A stretch of DNA of 64,000 nucleotides from Aquabacterium sp. A7-Y (lineage in GTDB: Bacteria > Pseudomonadota > Gammaproteobacteria > Burkholderiales > Burkholderiaceae_C): positions 1 through 64,000 of the forward strand of contig NZ_JAPFBW010000013.1 of NCBI RefSeq assembly GCF_026153205.1, given 5' to 3'. The first letter of the stretch is position 1. Each line of letters starts with the position of its first letter. The position numbers and the translations under genes are program-made. The notes beneath the pieces were generated by a model that saw only the letters and a list, made by a program, of their open reading frames with translations, was not told the DNA's origin and made no database searches. This document shows, in pieces, positions 8,471 through 17,498 of the stretch.

Positions 8471-8952
8471 CGGTGAAGAAGGGAAAGCAAAGAGGAAAGG
8501 AATGCGAACGGCGGATAGGAATGGCAATCCTGGTCCGGTGCGAAGGCCCCGGCAGGCCGCTACGGCAGGGTTCCGAGAGACAGCGAAAAAGGCGGGAAAA
8601 CAGCCCCCGGAGCCAGCTCCGAGGGTTGGCACGGCGATTGCTGCTGTGTTCTCAGTGGTTTATGGCGCCCCGGACGTATACCGGCCCGCTCCTCCCTCTC
8701 CGACCCTCCCTCACCTAGCTTGGGCGGTCCGGGTTCGGGGCGCCTTTTGTCTGCGGACCTCCTCGGCTCGGTGAGCCGAGGGGCAGTCCTTGCGGCAATA
8801 CGGGCAAAACTTGCCGCCCGGATTGTCCCGCGCCGGCTTTTTCCCGCTCAAAGCCCCGGTTCCCGGCCCTGGATGTGACTCCTGCGGCTGGCGTTCCTGC
8901 TTGCGCTGTCCTTTCGTTCATCTTCGCGGCCTGGGCCCCGGTGTGTCAAGCC
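8471..8952. other. 482-bp intergenic region between rtcA and the isomerase gene
   Basis: The region lacks a confident gene, and both flanking genes are on the minus strand. It holds purine-rich sequence near 8470 and GC-rich short inverted repeats (for example GGCTCGGTGAGCC near 8765). A possible tiny minus-strand reading frame (8711-8851) encodes a Cys-x2-Cys-x3-Cys motif and is listed separately. No tRNA or convincing terminator was seen. Confidence 0.5.
8711..8851 (-). CDS. possible small Cys-rich zinc-finger-like protein
   Basis: A 47-codon frame opening at TTG (8851) gives a 46-residue basic peptide with the core GGKFCPYCRKDCPSAHR, a Cys-x2-Cys-x3-Cys...His arrangement like a small zinc ribbon. 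It lies ~100 nt after rtcA on the same strand, so it could be the tail of the rtcBA transcript. Against it: no ATG in frame, no clear ribosome binding site, and another frame is open over the same bases. I do not recognise a family. Confidence 0.3.
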   Translation of the reverse strand: MSGKKPARDNPGGKFCPYCRKDCPSAHRAEEVRRQKAPRTRTAQAR

Positions 8953-10020
8953 TTAACCCGACCCAGGCATCGTGGCCGCGACCGACACCTTCCAGGCCCC
9001 TTCCAGCGCCTCGGTCCGGAACGACACTGGCAAGAACTGCTGTATCACGCGGAAATTTGTACGGGAATGCTCGGTGATTTCGCTGCTCGTGTAGTGGCCC
9101 TCGCCGGCCAGCGCGACCAGCAGAGCGAGCTGGTCGCACAGGTGCGGACCGACCGCGGCCGTGCTGTCCCGATAGGGGCGCATCTCGGCCAGCAGGCGCT
9201 GCGCGACCTCCTCGGCCGAACGGCCACGCTCGCCGAACTCGGTGAAAACTTCGGTGACATGCTCGAACCCCAGCGTGGCCATCAAGACATTACCCGGGCC
9301 CTCGTTCTGGCGCATGGCCGGCGTGCGAAGCTGCTCGCCGCTCCAGGACAACACGCGACCCAGCACCTCGAGCTCGCGCTGCGCCACGCTGCGCGGCACG
9401 CCGGCCACCAGGCTTTCGGCATAGGCTTCGCGCAACTCGCCCCGCTCGCTCAGGTGCAAAGGCCGCAGCCCGCCGGATTGCGGGACGACGTGGGCCGTGA
9501 CCTCGCCGCCACCGGCCGGGTAGAAGCCGTGGCGACGCAGCGACAGCTCCACCTCGCCGCCCATGCGCCGCAGCAGCGGCAGCCAGGCGCGCTCGAGGAA
9601 GTGGAAAGGCGGCGCCATCGGGTTGTGGGTGCCGCCGGAAAGCTCGATGCGGCTCGGGGCGTCCGCGAACAGCAGGGGCGGCAGCACCGTCTGCAGCACC
9701 AGCGTGCAGCTGCCGGCACTCGAAATGGCGAACCGGTAGTCGCCTGCCTTCACCGGGCCCGGTGTGAAGGCGAGCTGCTGCGAACCGAGCTCCGCGCCCT
9801 CCACCTCGGCGCCGCTGATCGCGGCGGCCGCCTGTACGCACACCAGGTGCTGCCGCATCAGGCCAGGCTTGGCGCGGCGGGCGCGGATGTTCTCGATGCG
9901 CAGCGGACGGCCCGTCAGCATCGACAAAGCCAGCGAGGTGCGCAGGATCTGGCCGCCCCCCTCGCCTTGCGAGCCGTCCAGGCTCACGGCCTTGATGTTG
10001 TTCTTGTCGCCCATGCTCAT
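8953..10020 (-). CDS. rtcA: RNA 3'-terminal phosphate cyclase RtcA
   Basis: A 355-residue ATP-dependent enzyme that converts an RNA 3'-phosphate into a 2',3'-cyclic phosphate through AMP intermediates. Family features: N-terminal LDGSQGEGGGQILRTSLALS, the insert domain, HNPMAPPFHFLERAWLPLL, PAGGGEV, and C-terminal HLCDQLALLVALAGEGHYTSSEITEHSRTN (given here in family-typical order), with the nucleotidylated His in HLCDQL. Length is near the 338-residue E. coli protein. Its ATG (10020) overlaps the rtcB stop as ATGA, so the two are translationally coupled downstream of the sigma-54 promoter at 11285-11299. Confidence 0.96.
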   Translation of the reverse strand: MSMGDKNNIKAVSLDGSQGEGGGQILRTSLALSMLTGRPLRIENIRARRAKPGLMRQHLVCVQAAAAISGAEVEGAELGSQQLAFTPGPVKAGDYRFAISSAGSCTLVLQTVLPPLLFADAPSRIELSGGTHNPMAPPFHFLERAWLPLLRRMGGEVELSLRRHGFYPAGGGEVTAHVVPQSGGLRPLHLSERGELREAYAESLVAGVPRSVAQRELEVLGRVLSWSGEQLRTPAMRQNEGPGNVLMATLGFEHVTEVFTEFGERGRSAEEVAQRLLAEMRPYRDSTAAVGPHLCDQLALLVALAGEGHYTSSEITEHSRTNFRVIQQFLPVSFRTEALEGAWKVSVAATMPGSG

Positions 10021-11237
10021 CCCTTCACGCACACCACCTGCTTGAGCGTGTGCACCACGTCCACCAGGTCGCGCTGTGCCTCCATCACCGCATCGATGTC
10101 CTTGTAGGCCATCGGGATCTCGTCGATCACGTCCTTGTCCTTGCGGCACTCGACGCCTTCGGTGGCGGCACGCTGGTCGGCCAGCGTGAAGCGGCGCTTG
10201 GCCTCGCCACGGCTCATCGTGCGGCCGGCTCCGTGCGAGCAGCTTTCGAAGCTCTCCGGGTTGCCCTTGCCGCGCACGATGTAGCTGCGCGCGCCCATGC
10301 TGCCCGGGATGATGCCCAGCTCGCCCTTCTTGGCGCTCACGGCACCCTTGCGGGTCACGTACACGTCCGCGCCAAAGTGGCGCTCCTTCTGCACATAGTT
10401 GTGGTGGCAGTTCACCGCCTCGATGTGGCTCTGGAAGTTCTTGCGGATCACGGTCTTGGCGGCCTCGATCACGCGGCGCATCATCACCTCGCGGTTGAGC
10501 TGCGCGAACTTCTGCGCCCAGCCGACGGCCCGCACGTAGTCACCGAAGTAGCGCGAGCCTTCCTCGAAGTAGGCCAGGTCGCGGTCGGGCAGGTTGGCCT
10601 CGTGGCGCATCGCGTCCTGCTTGGCCAGCTCGATGAACATGGTGCCGATCGCGTTGCCGACGCCGCGCGAGCCCGAGTGCAGCATGAACCACACGAAACC
10701 CTCCTCGTCCAGGCAGACCTCGATGAAGTGGTTGCCGGTACCCAGGGTGCCGAGGTGGTTGCGATGGTTGGTCTTCTCCAGCTTCGGGTAGTCGCGGCAC
10801 AGCTCGGTGAACTCGGGCTCCAGTTGCGCCCAGGCGGTGTCCACCGCGCCGGGCACCTTGTGCCACGCGCCGGGATCACGCGCGCCCGGCGAGCGTCCGT
10901 GCGGCACCGCGCGCTCGATCGCCGAACGCAGCGGACCGAGGTTGTCGGGCAGGTCCGAGGCCGCGAGGGTGGTCTTGGCCGCGATCATGCCGCAGCCGAT
11001 GTCCACACCCACCGCGGCCGGGATGATGGCCTTGAGGGTCGGGATCACCGAGCCCACCGTCGCGCCGATGCCCAGGTGCACGTCCGGCATGGCCGCGATG
11101 TGCTTGAACACGACCGGCAGGCGCGCGGCATTGGCGAGCTGGCGCTTGGCATCGTCCTCGACCGGGACGCCGTGCGTCCACATCTTCACCGGCACGCCAC
11201 CGGGCACTTCTTCGATGTTGTAGTTCTGTTCGTTCAT
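10017..11237 (-). CDS. rtcB: RNA ligase RtcB
   Basis: A 406-residue GTP- and Mn-dependent RNA ligase that joins 3'-phosphate or 2',3'-cyclic-phosphate ends to 5'-OH ends, repairing cleaved tRNA or rRNA. Visible active-site features: VGVDIGCGM with the metal-binding Cys (about residue 82), GTLGTGNHFIEV, MLHSGSRGVGN, AVNCHHNYV, and ESCSHGAGRTMSR with the His (about 335) that receives GMP. This is the long bacterial rtc-operon type. It is the first gene of rtcBA, 48 nt downstream of a near-consensus -24/-12 element and divergent from its activator rtcR. Confidence 0.97.
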   Translation of the reverse strand: MNEQNYNIEEVPGGVPVKMWTHGVPVEDDAKRQLANAARLPVVFKHIAAMPDVHLGIGATVGSVIPTLKAIIPAAVGVDIGCGMIAAKTTLAASDLPDNLGPLRSAIERAVPHGRSPGARDPGAWHKVPGAVDTAWAQLEPEFTELCRDYPKLEKTNHRNHLGTLGTGNHFIEVCLDEEGFVWFMLHSGSRGVGNAIGTMFIELAKQDAMRHEANLPDRDLAYFEEGSRYFGDYVRAVGWAQKFAQLNREVMMRRVIEAAKTVIRKNFQSHIEAVNCHHNYVQKERHFGADVYVTRKGAVSAKKGELGIIPGSMGARSYIVRGKGNPESFESCSHGAGRTMSRGEAKRRFTLADQRAATEGVECRKDKDVIDEIPMAYKDIDAVMEAQRDLVDVVHTLKQVVCVKG

Positions 11238-11284
11238 GGCTCACTCCTTATTCCTGCAGCTGTGGAGCTGCTGCGAGAAGAATT

Positions 11285-11299
11285 GCACGGGCCATGCCA
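11285..11299 (-). promoter_or_regulatory. sigma-54 (-24/-12) promoter of rtcBA
   Basis: On the minus strand the sequence reads TGGCATG-GCCC-GTGC. This matches the sigma-54 consensus TGGCACG-N4-TTGC at all but two positions, with the invariant GG and GC exactly 12 bp apart. The predicted start site falls ~12 nt downstream, leaving a short leader before rtcB at 11237. The divergent neighbour rtcR is a sigma-54 activator and rpoN is in the same window. Confidence 0.85.
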
Positions 11300-11322
11300 G
11301 GCGTCGCCGACGCCCTCACAAC

Positions 11323-11336
11323 ACGTCGCAAGACGT
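11323..11336. promoter_or_regulatory. inverted repeat, candidate RtcR upstream activating site
   Basis: A perfect inverted repeat ACGTC-GCAA-GACGT lies between rtcB and rtcR, ~25 bp upstream of the -24 element. Sigma-54 activators bind palindromic sites upstream of their promoters, so this is a candidate RtcR site. Only the symmetry and position support it. Confidence 0.4.
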
Positions 11337-11444
11337 TGATCCTAAAGGACTTTTTTCTCGATCTCCGGCAAAGTCCTGGCGTCCTGTCCTGCCTGCTTCC
11401 TCAAGAGAACTAGAATCAAAGCGAGCCAACTAGCCCACAGGATC

Positions 11445-13052
11445 ATGAAGAAGAAGGTCGTCCTCGGCTTCCTCGGCACCCAGCTGGACGGCGGCAACGG
11501 CGCCGGGCGCTGGGAGAAATGGCGCCCCACGGTCTCGCTGGTGCAGCACGCGGACTTCGTGGTCGACCGGCTGGAGCTCCTGTACACGCCGCGACACGAG
11601 GAACTGGCGCACAGCCTCACGGCCGACATCATGAGCGTCTCGCCCGAGACGAAGGTGCGCCCGGTCCGGCTCGACCTCGACGACCCGTGGGACTTCGGCG
11701 AGGTCTACGGCGCCTTGTTCGACTGGGCGCGCGGCTATGCCTTCCAACCCGAGCGGGAGGAGTACTGGGCCCACATCACCACCGGCACCCATGTCGCGCA
11801 GATCTGCCTGTTCCTGCTGGTGGAGGCGCGCTACATCCCCGGCGTGCTGCTGCAGAGCGCACCGCCGAAGCGCCAGCATGCGGGTGACCCGGGCAGCTAC
11901 ACCCTGATCGACCTCGACTTGTCACGCTACGACGCGCTGGCACAGCGTTTCGAGCGCGAGCAGCGCGACGCGGTGAGCTTCCTGAAATCCGGCATCGCCA
12001 CGCGCAACCCGCACTTCAATGCCCTGGTGGAGGAGATCGAGCGGGTGGCGGTGCGCTCGCGCGCGCCCCTGCTGCTCACGGGGCCGACCGGCGCCGGCAA
12101 GTCGCTGCTGGCGCGCCGCATGTACGAGCTGAAGAAGGCACGCCACCAGGTCCGCGGGCCCTTTGTCGAGGTCAATTGCGCCACCCTGCGCGGCGACGGC
12201 GCGGCCTCCGCCCTGTTCGGCCACCGGCGCGGCGCCTTCACGGGCGCCGCGGCCGACCGCGCCGGCCTGTTGCGCAGCGCCGACCAGGGGGTGCTGTTCC
12301 TGGACGAGATCGGCGAGCTGGGGCTGGACGAGCAGGCCATGCTGCTGAAGGCGATCGAGGAAAAGCGCTTCTACCCGGTGGGCGCCGATCGCGAAGTGGA
12401 GAGCGACTTCCAGCTGGTGGCGGGCACCAACTGCGACCTGCGCGAAGCAGTGGCGGCGGGCCGCTTCCGCGACGATCTGTTCGCCCGCATCAACCTCTGG
12501 AGCTACCAGCTGCCCGGACTGGCCCAGCGCACCGAGGACATCGAACCCAACCTGGACTTCCTGCTCGAGCAGGCGGCGCGCGACCTGGGCCGCCTGGTGC
12601 GCTTCAGCGCCGAGGCCAAGGCGCGCTACCTGGCTTTCGCACAGTCGCGCGAGGCGGTGTGGCGCGGCAACTTCCGCGACCTGGCAGCCTCCGTGACCCG
12701 CCTGGCGACCCTGGCGGACAGCGGGCGCATCGCCGTCGCGCTGGTGGAGGCGGAAATCGCCCGGCTGAGCTGGCTGTGGCAACGCGAGGACGGTCACAGC
12801 GAGAGCATGGCGCCGGCCGCCGCGGAGGAAGTGCTGGACGGACTGCTCGATGCCGCCGCACTGCAGCAGATGGACCTGTTCGACCGCCTGCAGCTGGCCC
12901 AGGTGGTGGCGGTATGCCGCAGCTCGCGCAGCCTGTCGGACGCGGGGCGGCGGCTCTTCAACGTCAGCCGCGGGCAGCGCCGGGTGGTCAACGATGCCGA
13001 CCGCTTGCGGAAATACCTGGCGCGCTGGGGGCTGGGCTGGGATAGTCTGTAG
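11445..13052 (+). CDS. rtcR: sigma-54-dependent activator RtcR (CARF-AAA+)
   Basis: A 535-residue bacterial enhancer-binding protein controlling rtcBA. Residues ~1-180 form the RtcR-type regulatory domain, a CARF-fold relative thought to sense oligonucleotide ligands arising from damaged RNA; note HITTGTHVAQICLFLLVEA. The AAA+ domain has Walker A GPTGAGKS (~213-220), the sigma-54-contacting GAFTGA loop (~266-271) and Walker B VLFLDEIGEL. A C-terminal region (~460-535) ends with a helix-turn-helix-like segment. It is divergent from rtcB with 207 bp between, as in E. coli. In known systems deletion of the N-terminal domain makes RtcR constitutive. Confidence 0.96.
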   Translation: MKKKVVLGFLGTQLDGGNGAGRWEKWRPTVSLVQHADFVVDRLELLYTPRHEELAHSLTADIMSVSPETKVRPVRLDLDDPWDFGEVYGALFDWARGYAFQPEREEYWAHITTGTHVAQICLFLLVEARYIPGVLLQSAPPKRQHAGDPGSYTLIDLDLSRYDALAQRFEREQRDAVSFLKSGIATRNPHFNALVEEIERVAVRSRAPLLLTGPTGAGKSLLARRMYELKKARHQVRGPFVEVNCATLRGDGAASALFGHRRGAFTGAAADRAGLLRSADQGVLFLDEIGELGLDEQAMLLKAIEEKRFYPVGADREVESDFQLVAGTNCDLREAVAAGRFRDDLFARINLWSYQLPGLAQRTEDIEPNLDFLLEQAARDLGRLVRFSAEAKARYLAFAQSREAVWRGNFRDLAASVTRLATLADSGRIAVALVEAEIARLSWLWQREDGHSESMAPAAAEEVLDGLLDAAALQQMDLFDRLQLAQVVAVCRSSRSLSDAGRRLFNVSRGQRRVVNDADRLRKYLARWGLGWDSL

Positions 13053-13242
13053 GCAGGCGCTCGACCTGCGGAGGGGAGGCGTCGACAGCGGCCGCGGTAG
13101 GCCGCGGCAGCGGTTTCGGGGCACGCTTCCTCGATTCCTACACGCGGGCTCGCGGCCTCCGACAGACACTTCGCCTCCGTCCGGTGACGCTCACAGCGCC
13201 CCGGCCGCGCTTTGGTGGCCACTCTGGATGCGGAGGTCTGTC

Positions 13243-13881
13243 ATGTCTTGCCGACTGCCTTCTCCTCAGGCTGCTCGCCGCGCTGAGCCCTGCCCGCGTT
13301 CTCCGCAGCCGCTGTCGCCCCGACCGCGATGCCGTGCGCCCTGCACCGTTTTGCTGGCAGCGGTCCTGCTGGCCAGCGGCGCGGCGGCCGACGACACCCC
13401 GGCGGAAGGCGAAGCGCTGGCCCTGGCGGCCCCGCTGCCGAGCGGCGATCGGGCCGCCGAAGCCGCCGCGGCGGCTTTGCCGCCCGGGCCGCTGAAGGAG
13501 CCCGAAACCGCAGCCACGGCGGGCACAGCAAGCGCACCGAGCGCTGCACTGCAGAGCGCACTTTCCGCAACGCCGGGCCGCATCGGCCCCCTGGCTGCCT
13601 ACCGCGCCGCGCCGATGGGCGGCGTGCCGCCGGCGCCCGGCTTGACGGCGGGCGGCGAGGGCACCGCTGTCGCTCCGGCCTGGCAGCCGCCGCCGGGTTA
13701 CTGGGGCGCCCATGCCAACCAGTGGGAGCGCGCCCGCGAGCAGTTCGAGTGGGCCCCGTCGCCGAGCGCCCGCTGGGGCATTGCCCGCGGCGGGCTGCGG
13801 CTGAGGTTCGACGACCACTCCAGCCTGTCGCTGCGCATCCGCCGCAACGGCGTGGGCGCCTACTGGCGCGCGAGATTCTGA
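13243..13881 (+). CDS. hypothetical secreted Pro/Ala-rich protein
   Basis: A 212-residue protein of unknown function. A Pro/Arg-rich N-terminal ~30 residues precede a hydrophobic segment (CTVLLAAVLLASGAAA) that looks like an atypical, late signal peptide. Then comes a low-complexity Ala/Pro region and a C-terminal ~70-residue part rich in Trp, Tyr and Arg (PPPGYWGAHANQWERAREQF; SLSLRIRRNGVGAYWRARF) that seems folded. The ATG at 13243 is preferred to 13228 because GGAGG lies 6 nt before it. The stop is 3 nt before the palindromic element at 13885, which may act as its terminator. No family recognised. Confidence 0.6.
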   Translation: MSCRLPSPQAARRAEPCPRSPQPLSPRPRCRAPCTVLLAAVLLASGAAADDTPAEGEALALAAPLPSGDRAAEAAAAALPPGPLKEPETAATAGTASAPSAALQSALSATPGRIGPLAAYRAAPMGGVPPAPGLTAGGEGTAVAPAWQPPPGYWGAHANQWERAREQFEWAPSPSARWGIARGGLRLRFDDHSSLSLRIRRNGVGAYWRARF

Positions 13882-13884
13882 AGT

Positions 13885-14077
13885 GCTAGCGGGGTGTCCC
13901 GCAGAGACGTGGCACAACTGGGTGCCAAAGAGGACCGGCTGCGAAGTTCTGCCGAAAACGGTCGCAGGCTAGGCGCGGCGCGGAATCGGGCGGGGCCGCC
14001 CGATGAGCACCGCAACGACGCATGCGGCCGTTTCTCGGCAGGACTTCTGCCCCGTCTCTGCGGGACACCCCACTAGC
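13885..14077. repeat. 193-bp nested palindromic element with 24-bp terminal inverted repeats
   Basis: The ends (13885-13908 and 14054-14077) are 24-bp inverted repeats with one mismatch, containing GGGGTGTCCCGCAGAGAC. Inner arms (about 13943-13967 and 14023-14048, GAAGTTCTGCCGAAAACGG-like) are also complementary with few changes, and the centre is a perfect 8-bp hairpin (TCGGGCGG / CCGCCCGA, 13986-14003). The whole unit could fold into one long stem. It has no coding capacity. It lies between convergent genes and its right end supplies the TAG stop of metW. It could be a MITE-like element or a large bidirectional terminator. A degenerate relative is at 20091-20129. Confidence 0.8.
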
Positions 14078-14657
14078 CGCGCGTGAACTTGAACACCGCG
14101 ACGCTGGCCAGCAGGTTGGGCCGCAGCCGCACCGGCCGGCCCTGGCGGATGCCGAAGCTGTCCAGCACCTGCAAGCCGTTCTTGCGCGCCAGCACCTCGA
14201 AGTCGGCATACGTGCCGACACGGATGTTGGGCGTGTTGTACCACTCGTACGGCAGCGCCTTGGTCACCGGCATGCGGCCCGACATCACCCGCAGGCGGTT
14301 GGGCCAGTGGGCGAAGTTGGGAAAGCTGACGATGCCGATGCGCCCGACCCGCGCGGTCTCGCGCAGCATGGACTCGGTGTTGCGCAGATGCTGCAGGGTG
14401 TCGAGCTGCAGCACCACGTCGAAGCTCTGGTCCTCGAAGATCGCCAGCCCCTCTTCGAGGTTGAGCTGGATCACGTTGACGCCGCGCTCGGTACAGGCCA
14501 GCACGTTGGCGTCGTCGATCTCGATGCCGTAGCCGCTGCACTGCCGGTGGTCGCGCAGGTGCGCCAGCAGCTCGCCGCGACCGCAGCCGAGGTCGAGCAC
14601 GCGGGAGCCCGGCGGCACCAGACTCGCGATCAGCTCCAGGTCCTTCCTTTCGCTCAT
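14073..14657 (-). CDS. metW: methionine biosynthesis protein MetW
   Basis: A 194-residue class I methyltransferase-fold protein that partners MetX in methionine synthesis. Motif I is [16 protein letters not shown], followed by [41 protein letters not shown] and [18 protein letters not shown], all typical of MetW. Its ATG overlaps the metX stop (ATGA), giving translational coupling. The TAG stop lies inside the terminal repeat of the palindromic element, so the last codons may have been affected by that insertion. Known family role: needed with MetX for efficient homoserine acylation. Confidence 0.95.
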   Translation of the reverse strand: MSERKDLELIASLVPPGSRVLDLGCGRGELLAHLRDHRQCSGYGIEIDDANVLACTERGVNVIQLNLEEGLAIFEDQSFDVVLQLDTLQHLRNTESMLRETARVGRIGIVSFPNFAHWPNRLRVMSGRMPVTKALPYEWYNTPNIRVGTYADFEVLARKNGLQVLDSFGIRQGRPVRLRPNLLASVAVFKFTRG

Positions 14658-15787
14658 ACCCCGACCTCCTTCGCGATGCGGTCGAAATACGCCCGCAGCA
14701 CGCCGTGGTAGCGCGGGTCGTCGAGCAGGAAGGCATCGTGGCCGTGCGGCGCCTCGATCTCGGCGTAGCTGACGTCGCGCCGGTTGTCGAGCAGGGCCTT
14801 GACGATTTCGCGCGAGCGCGCCGGCGAGAAGCGCCAATCGGTCGTGAAGCTGACCAGCAGGAATTTTGCGGTCGCTGCCGCCATCGCGCGGGCCAGGTCG
14901 CCGCCGTGCTCGCGGGCCGGGTCGAAATAGTCCAGCGCGCGGGTGATCAACAGGTAGGTGTTGGCGTCGAAGTACTCGCTGAACTTGTCGCCCTGGTAGC
15001 GCAAGTAGCTCTCGATCTGGAACTCGATGTCCTGGGTGCTGTAGCCGAGCTCGCCGGCGCGCAGCTCGCGGCCGAACTTCTGCTCCATCACATCGTCGCT
15101 GAGGTAGGTGATGTGGCCGATCATGCGAGCCACCCGCAGCCCGCGCCGCGGCAGCACGCCGTGCGCGCCGTAGTGGCCGCCATGGAAGTCCGGATCGGTC
15201 ACGATGGCGCGCCGCGCCACCTCGTTGAAGGCGATGTTCTGGGCCGACAGGTTGGGCGCGGTGGCCACCGCGATGCAGTGGCGCAAGCGGTCGGGGAACT
15301 GCAGCGACCAGCTCAGCGCCTGCATGCCGCCCAGGCTGCCGCCCAGCACGGCCGCCAGGTGGGTGATGCCCAGCCGGTCCAGCAGGCGCGCCTGGGCCTG
15401 CACCCAGTCCTCCACCGTCACGACCGGGAAGTCGGCGCCGTAGGCGCGGCCGGTCGCCGGGTTGGTGTGGGTGGGCCCGGTGGAGCCGAAGCAGGAGCCC
15501 GGGTTGTTGATGCCGATGACAAAAAACCGCTCGGTGTCCAGCGGCTTGCCGGGGCCCACCAGGTTGTCCCACCAGCCCTCGCTCTTGGGCCGGCCCTCAT
15601 ACGTGCCGGCCACGTGGTGCGAGGCGTTGAGCGCGTGGCAGACCAGCACCGCGTTGCTCTTGTCGGCATTGAGCCGGCCGTAGGTTTCGTAGACCAGTTC
15701 GTAGTCGCGCAGCTGCGCGCCGCTGCGCAAGGACAGCGGCTGGTCGAAGGACATGGTCGAAGGGGTGACGTGACCGATGGAACCCAT
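14654..15787 (-). CDS. metX: homoserine O-acyltransferase MetX
   Basis: A 377-residue alpha/beta-hydrolase-fold enzyme that acylates L-homoserine (acetyl- or succinyl-CoA donor) as the first committed step to methionine. Motifs: [38 protein letters not shown], the nucleophile [25 protein letters not shown] with the catalytic Asp nearby, and [11 protein letters not shown] with the catalytic His. I use the ATG at 15787 ([15 protein letters not shown]), which aligns with usual N-termini; a longer frame would begin inside the upstream terminator. A SAM-II-like riboswitch and terminator precede it, and metW follows with an ATGA overlap. Confidence 0.95.
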   Translation of the reverse strand: MGSIGHVTPSTMSFDQPLSLRSGAQLRDYELVYETYGRLNADKSNAVLVCHALNASHHVAGTYEGRPKSEGWWDNLVGPGKPLDTERFFVIGINNPGSCFGSTGPTHTNPATGRAYGADFPVVTVEDWVQAQARLLDRLGITHLAAVLGGSLGGMQALSWSLQFPDRLRHCIAVATAPNLSAQNIAFNEVARRAIVTDPDFHGGHYGAHGVLPRRGLRVARMIGHITYLSDDVMEQKFGRELRAGELGYSTQDIEFQIESYLRYQGDKFSEYFDANTYLLITRALDYFDPAREHGGDLARAMAAATAKFLLVSFTTDWRFSPARSREIVKALLDNRRDVSYAEIEAPHGHDAFLLDDPRYHGVLRAYFDRIAKEVGV

Positions 15788-15802
15788 ATCACCAAACAAC
15801 AG

Positions 15803-15838
15803 AAAACCCGGCGTCACGCTAGAGGTGAGACCGGGTTT
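15803..15838 (-). terminator. intrinsic terminator, expression platform of the metX riboswitch
   Basis: On the minus strand AAACCCGG (15838-15831) pairs with CCGGGTTTT (15811-15803), giving a stem that ends in a U-tract 15 nt before the metX start. It sits directly downstream of the riboswitch-like sequence, so it could give SAM-dependent premature termination, or occlude the start region. Confidence 0.65.
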
Positions 15839-15844
15839 CGACCG

Positions 15845-15897
15845 CCCCCTTTAGCTGTATTTATTAGGCGCCCGCAAGCCGGAACAAATCGGCGCCG
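15845..15897 (-). promoter_or_regulatory. SAM-II (metA motif) riboswitch upstream of metX
   Basis: Read on the minus strand, the conserved SAM-II blocks occur in order and at the right spacing: a P1 strand GGCGCC, loop GATTTG, CCGGCTTGC, the second P1 strand GGCGCC, an A/T-rich linker TAATAAATAC, and GCTAAAGG that would form the H-type pseudoknot and SAM site. Total length ~52 nt matches the class. It lies ~60 nt before metX with a terminator between. Recognition rests on remembered consensus, not a covariance search. Confidence 0.85.
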
Positions 15898-15928
15898 GGA
15901 GCCAGTATAGCGGGGAGACGCGGGAACG

Positions 15929-16684
<756 letters not shown>

Positions 16685-16847
16685 CACAACTTCCAGCGGG
16701 GAATTCCGGATTGTCGCAGCCGCCGGCCGTCGCCACGGCAAGCTCCGCCTTTGCCCCGGGCGGCCGCCCGGCACGACAGCGACGCGCTGGCAAGGGGCGG
16801 CCATGCCCCCATCCGTGGGGATGCGTCCCATAATGGCCTGAACTACG

Positions 16848-17498
16848 ATGCCGCGACTTCTGGAAAAAGCCGCTGATGTGCCGCCCGTGTTGACCGTCTA
16901 CCTCGTCGAGGACGACCCCCTGCTCGCCCGGCACGTGCTGGATGCCTTGGCTCGCGCCGATGGCATTCACTGCGTCGGCCACGCCGACCGGCTGGCCCAG
17001 GCGAGGGCCGAGCTGCCGAGGTGCCGGCCGCAGGTGCTGCTGTCCGACCTCGGTCTGCCCGACGGCGACGGCACCGAGCTGATCCGCGAGCTGGACAGCT
17101 CGCCGCCCTCCTGGCATCCGCACATCCTCGTTTACTCGGTGTTCGGCGATGAAAGCCGAGTGATCCACGCGATCGAGGCCGGCGCCGACGGCTATTTCCT
17201 CAAGGGCTGCTCCGACCCGGAGCTGATCCACGCCGTCCAGGGCGCCTCGCACGGCGAGTCGCCGATCTCCCCCGCGATCGCCCGCTACCTGCTCAAGCGC
17301 TTCGCGTCCGCCGACGCCGGGCGCGTGCTGACCACCCAGGAGCAGGCGGTGCTCAAGCTGGTCGCGCAGGGTTATGTCGCCGAGGAGGTGGCCGAGCGCC
17401 TGGGCTTGAGCCCCCACGTGGTCGCCACCCATGTGCGCGGCATCTACGCCAAGCTGCAGACGATGCACCGCGTGCCGGTGACGTCCCTGTCCGACTGA
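16848..17498 (+). CDS. LuxR-family response regulator (first pair)
   Basis: A 216-residue NarL/LuxR-type response regulator. The receiver domain (~15-130) begins [15 protein letters not shown], has the phospho-acceptor Asp in [12 protein letters not shown], and the conserved Lys in [13 protein letters not shown]. The C-terminal HTH (~155-210: [42 protein letters not shown]) binds DNA. A -10-like CATAAT (16829-16834) gives a very short leader. Its stop overlaps the kinase ATG by one base (TGATG), so it is coupled to the cognate sensor. It is a paralogue of the regulator at 29071. Confidence 0.92.
   Translation: MPRLLEKAADVPPVLTVYLVEDDPLLARHVLDALARADGIHCVGHADRLAQARAELPRCRPQVLLSDLGLPDGDGTELIRELDSSPPSWHPHILVYSVFGDESRVIHAIEAGADGYFLKGCSDPELIHAVQGASHGESPISPAIARYLLKRFASADAGRVLTTQEQAVLKLVAQGYVAEEVAERLGLSPHVVATHVRGIYAKLQTMHRVPVTSLSD

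Noticed and set aside
13053-13242. Terminator after rtcR
   Set aside because: GC-rich symmetric sequence (GCGGCCGCGGTAGGCCGCGG) is present, but there is no T-run and no defined 3' end.
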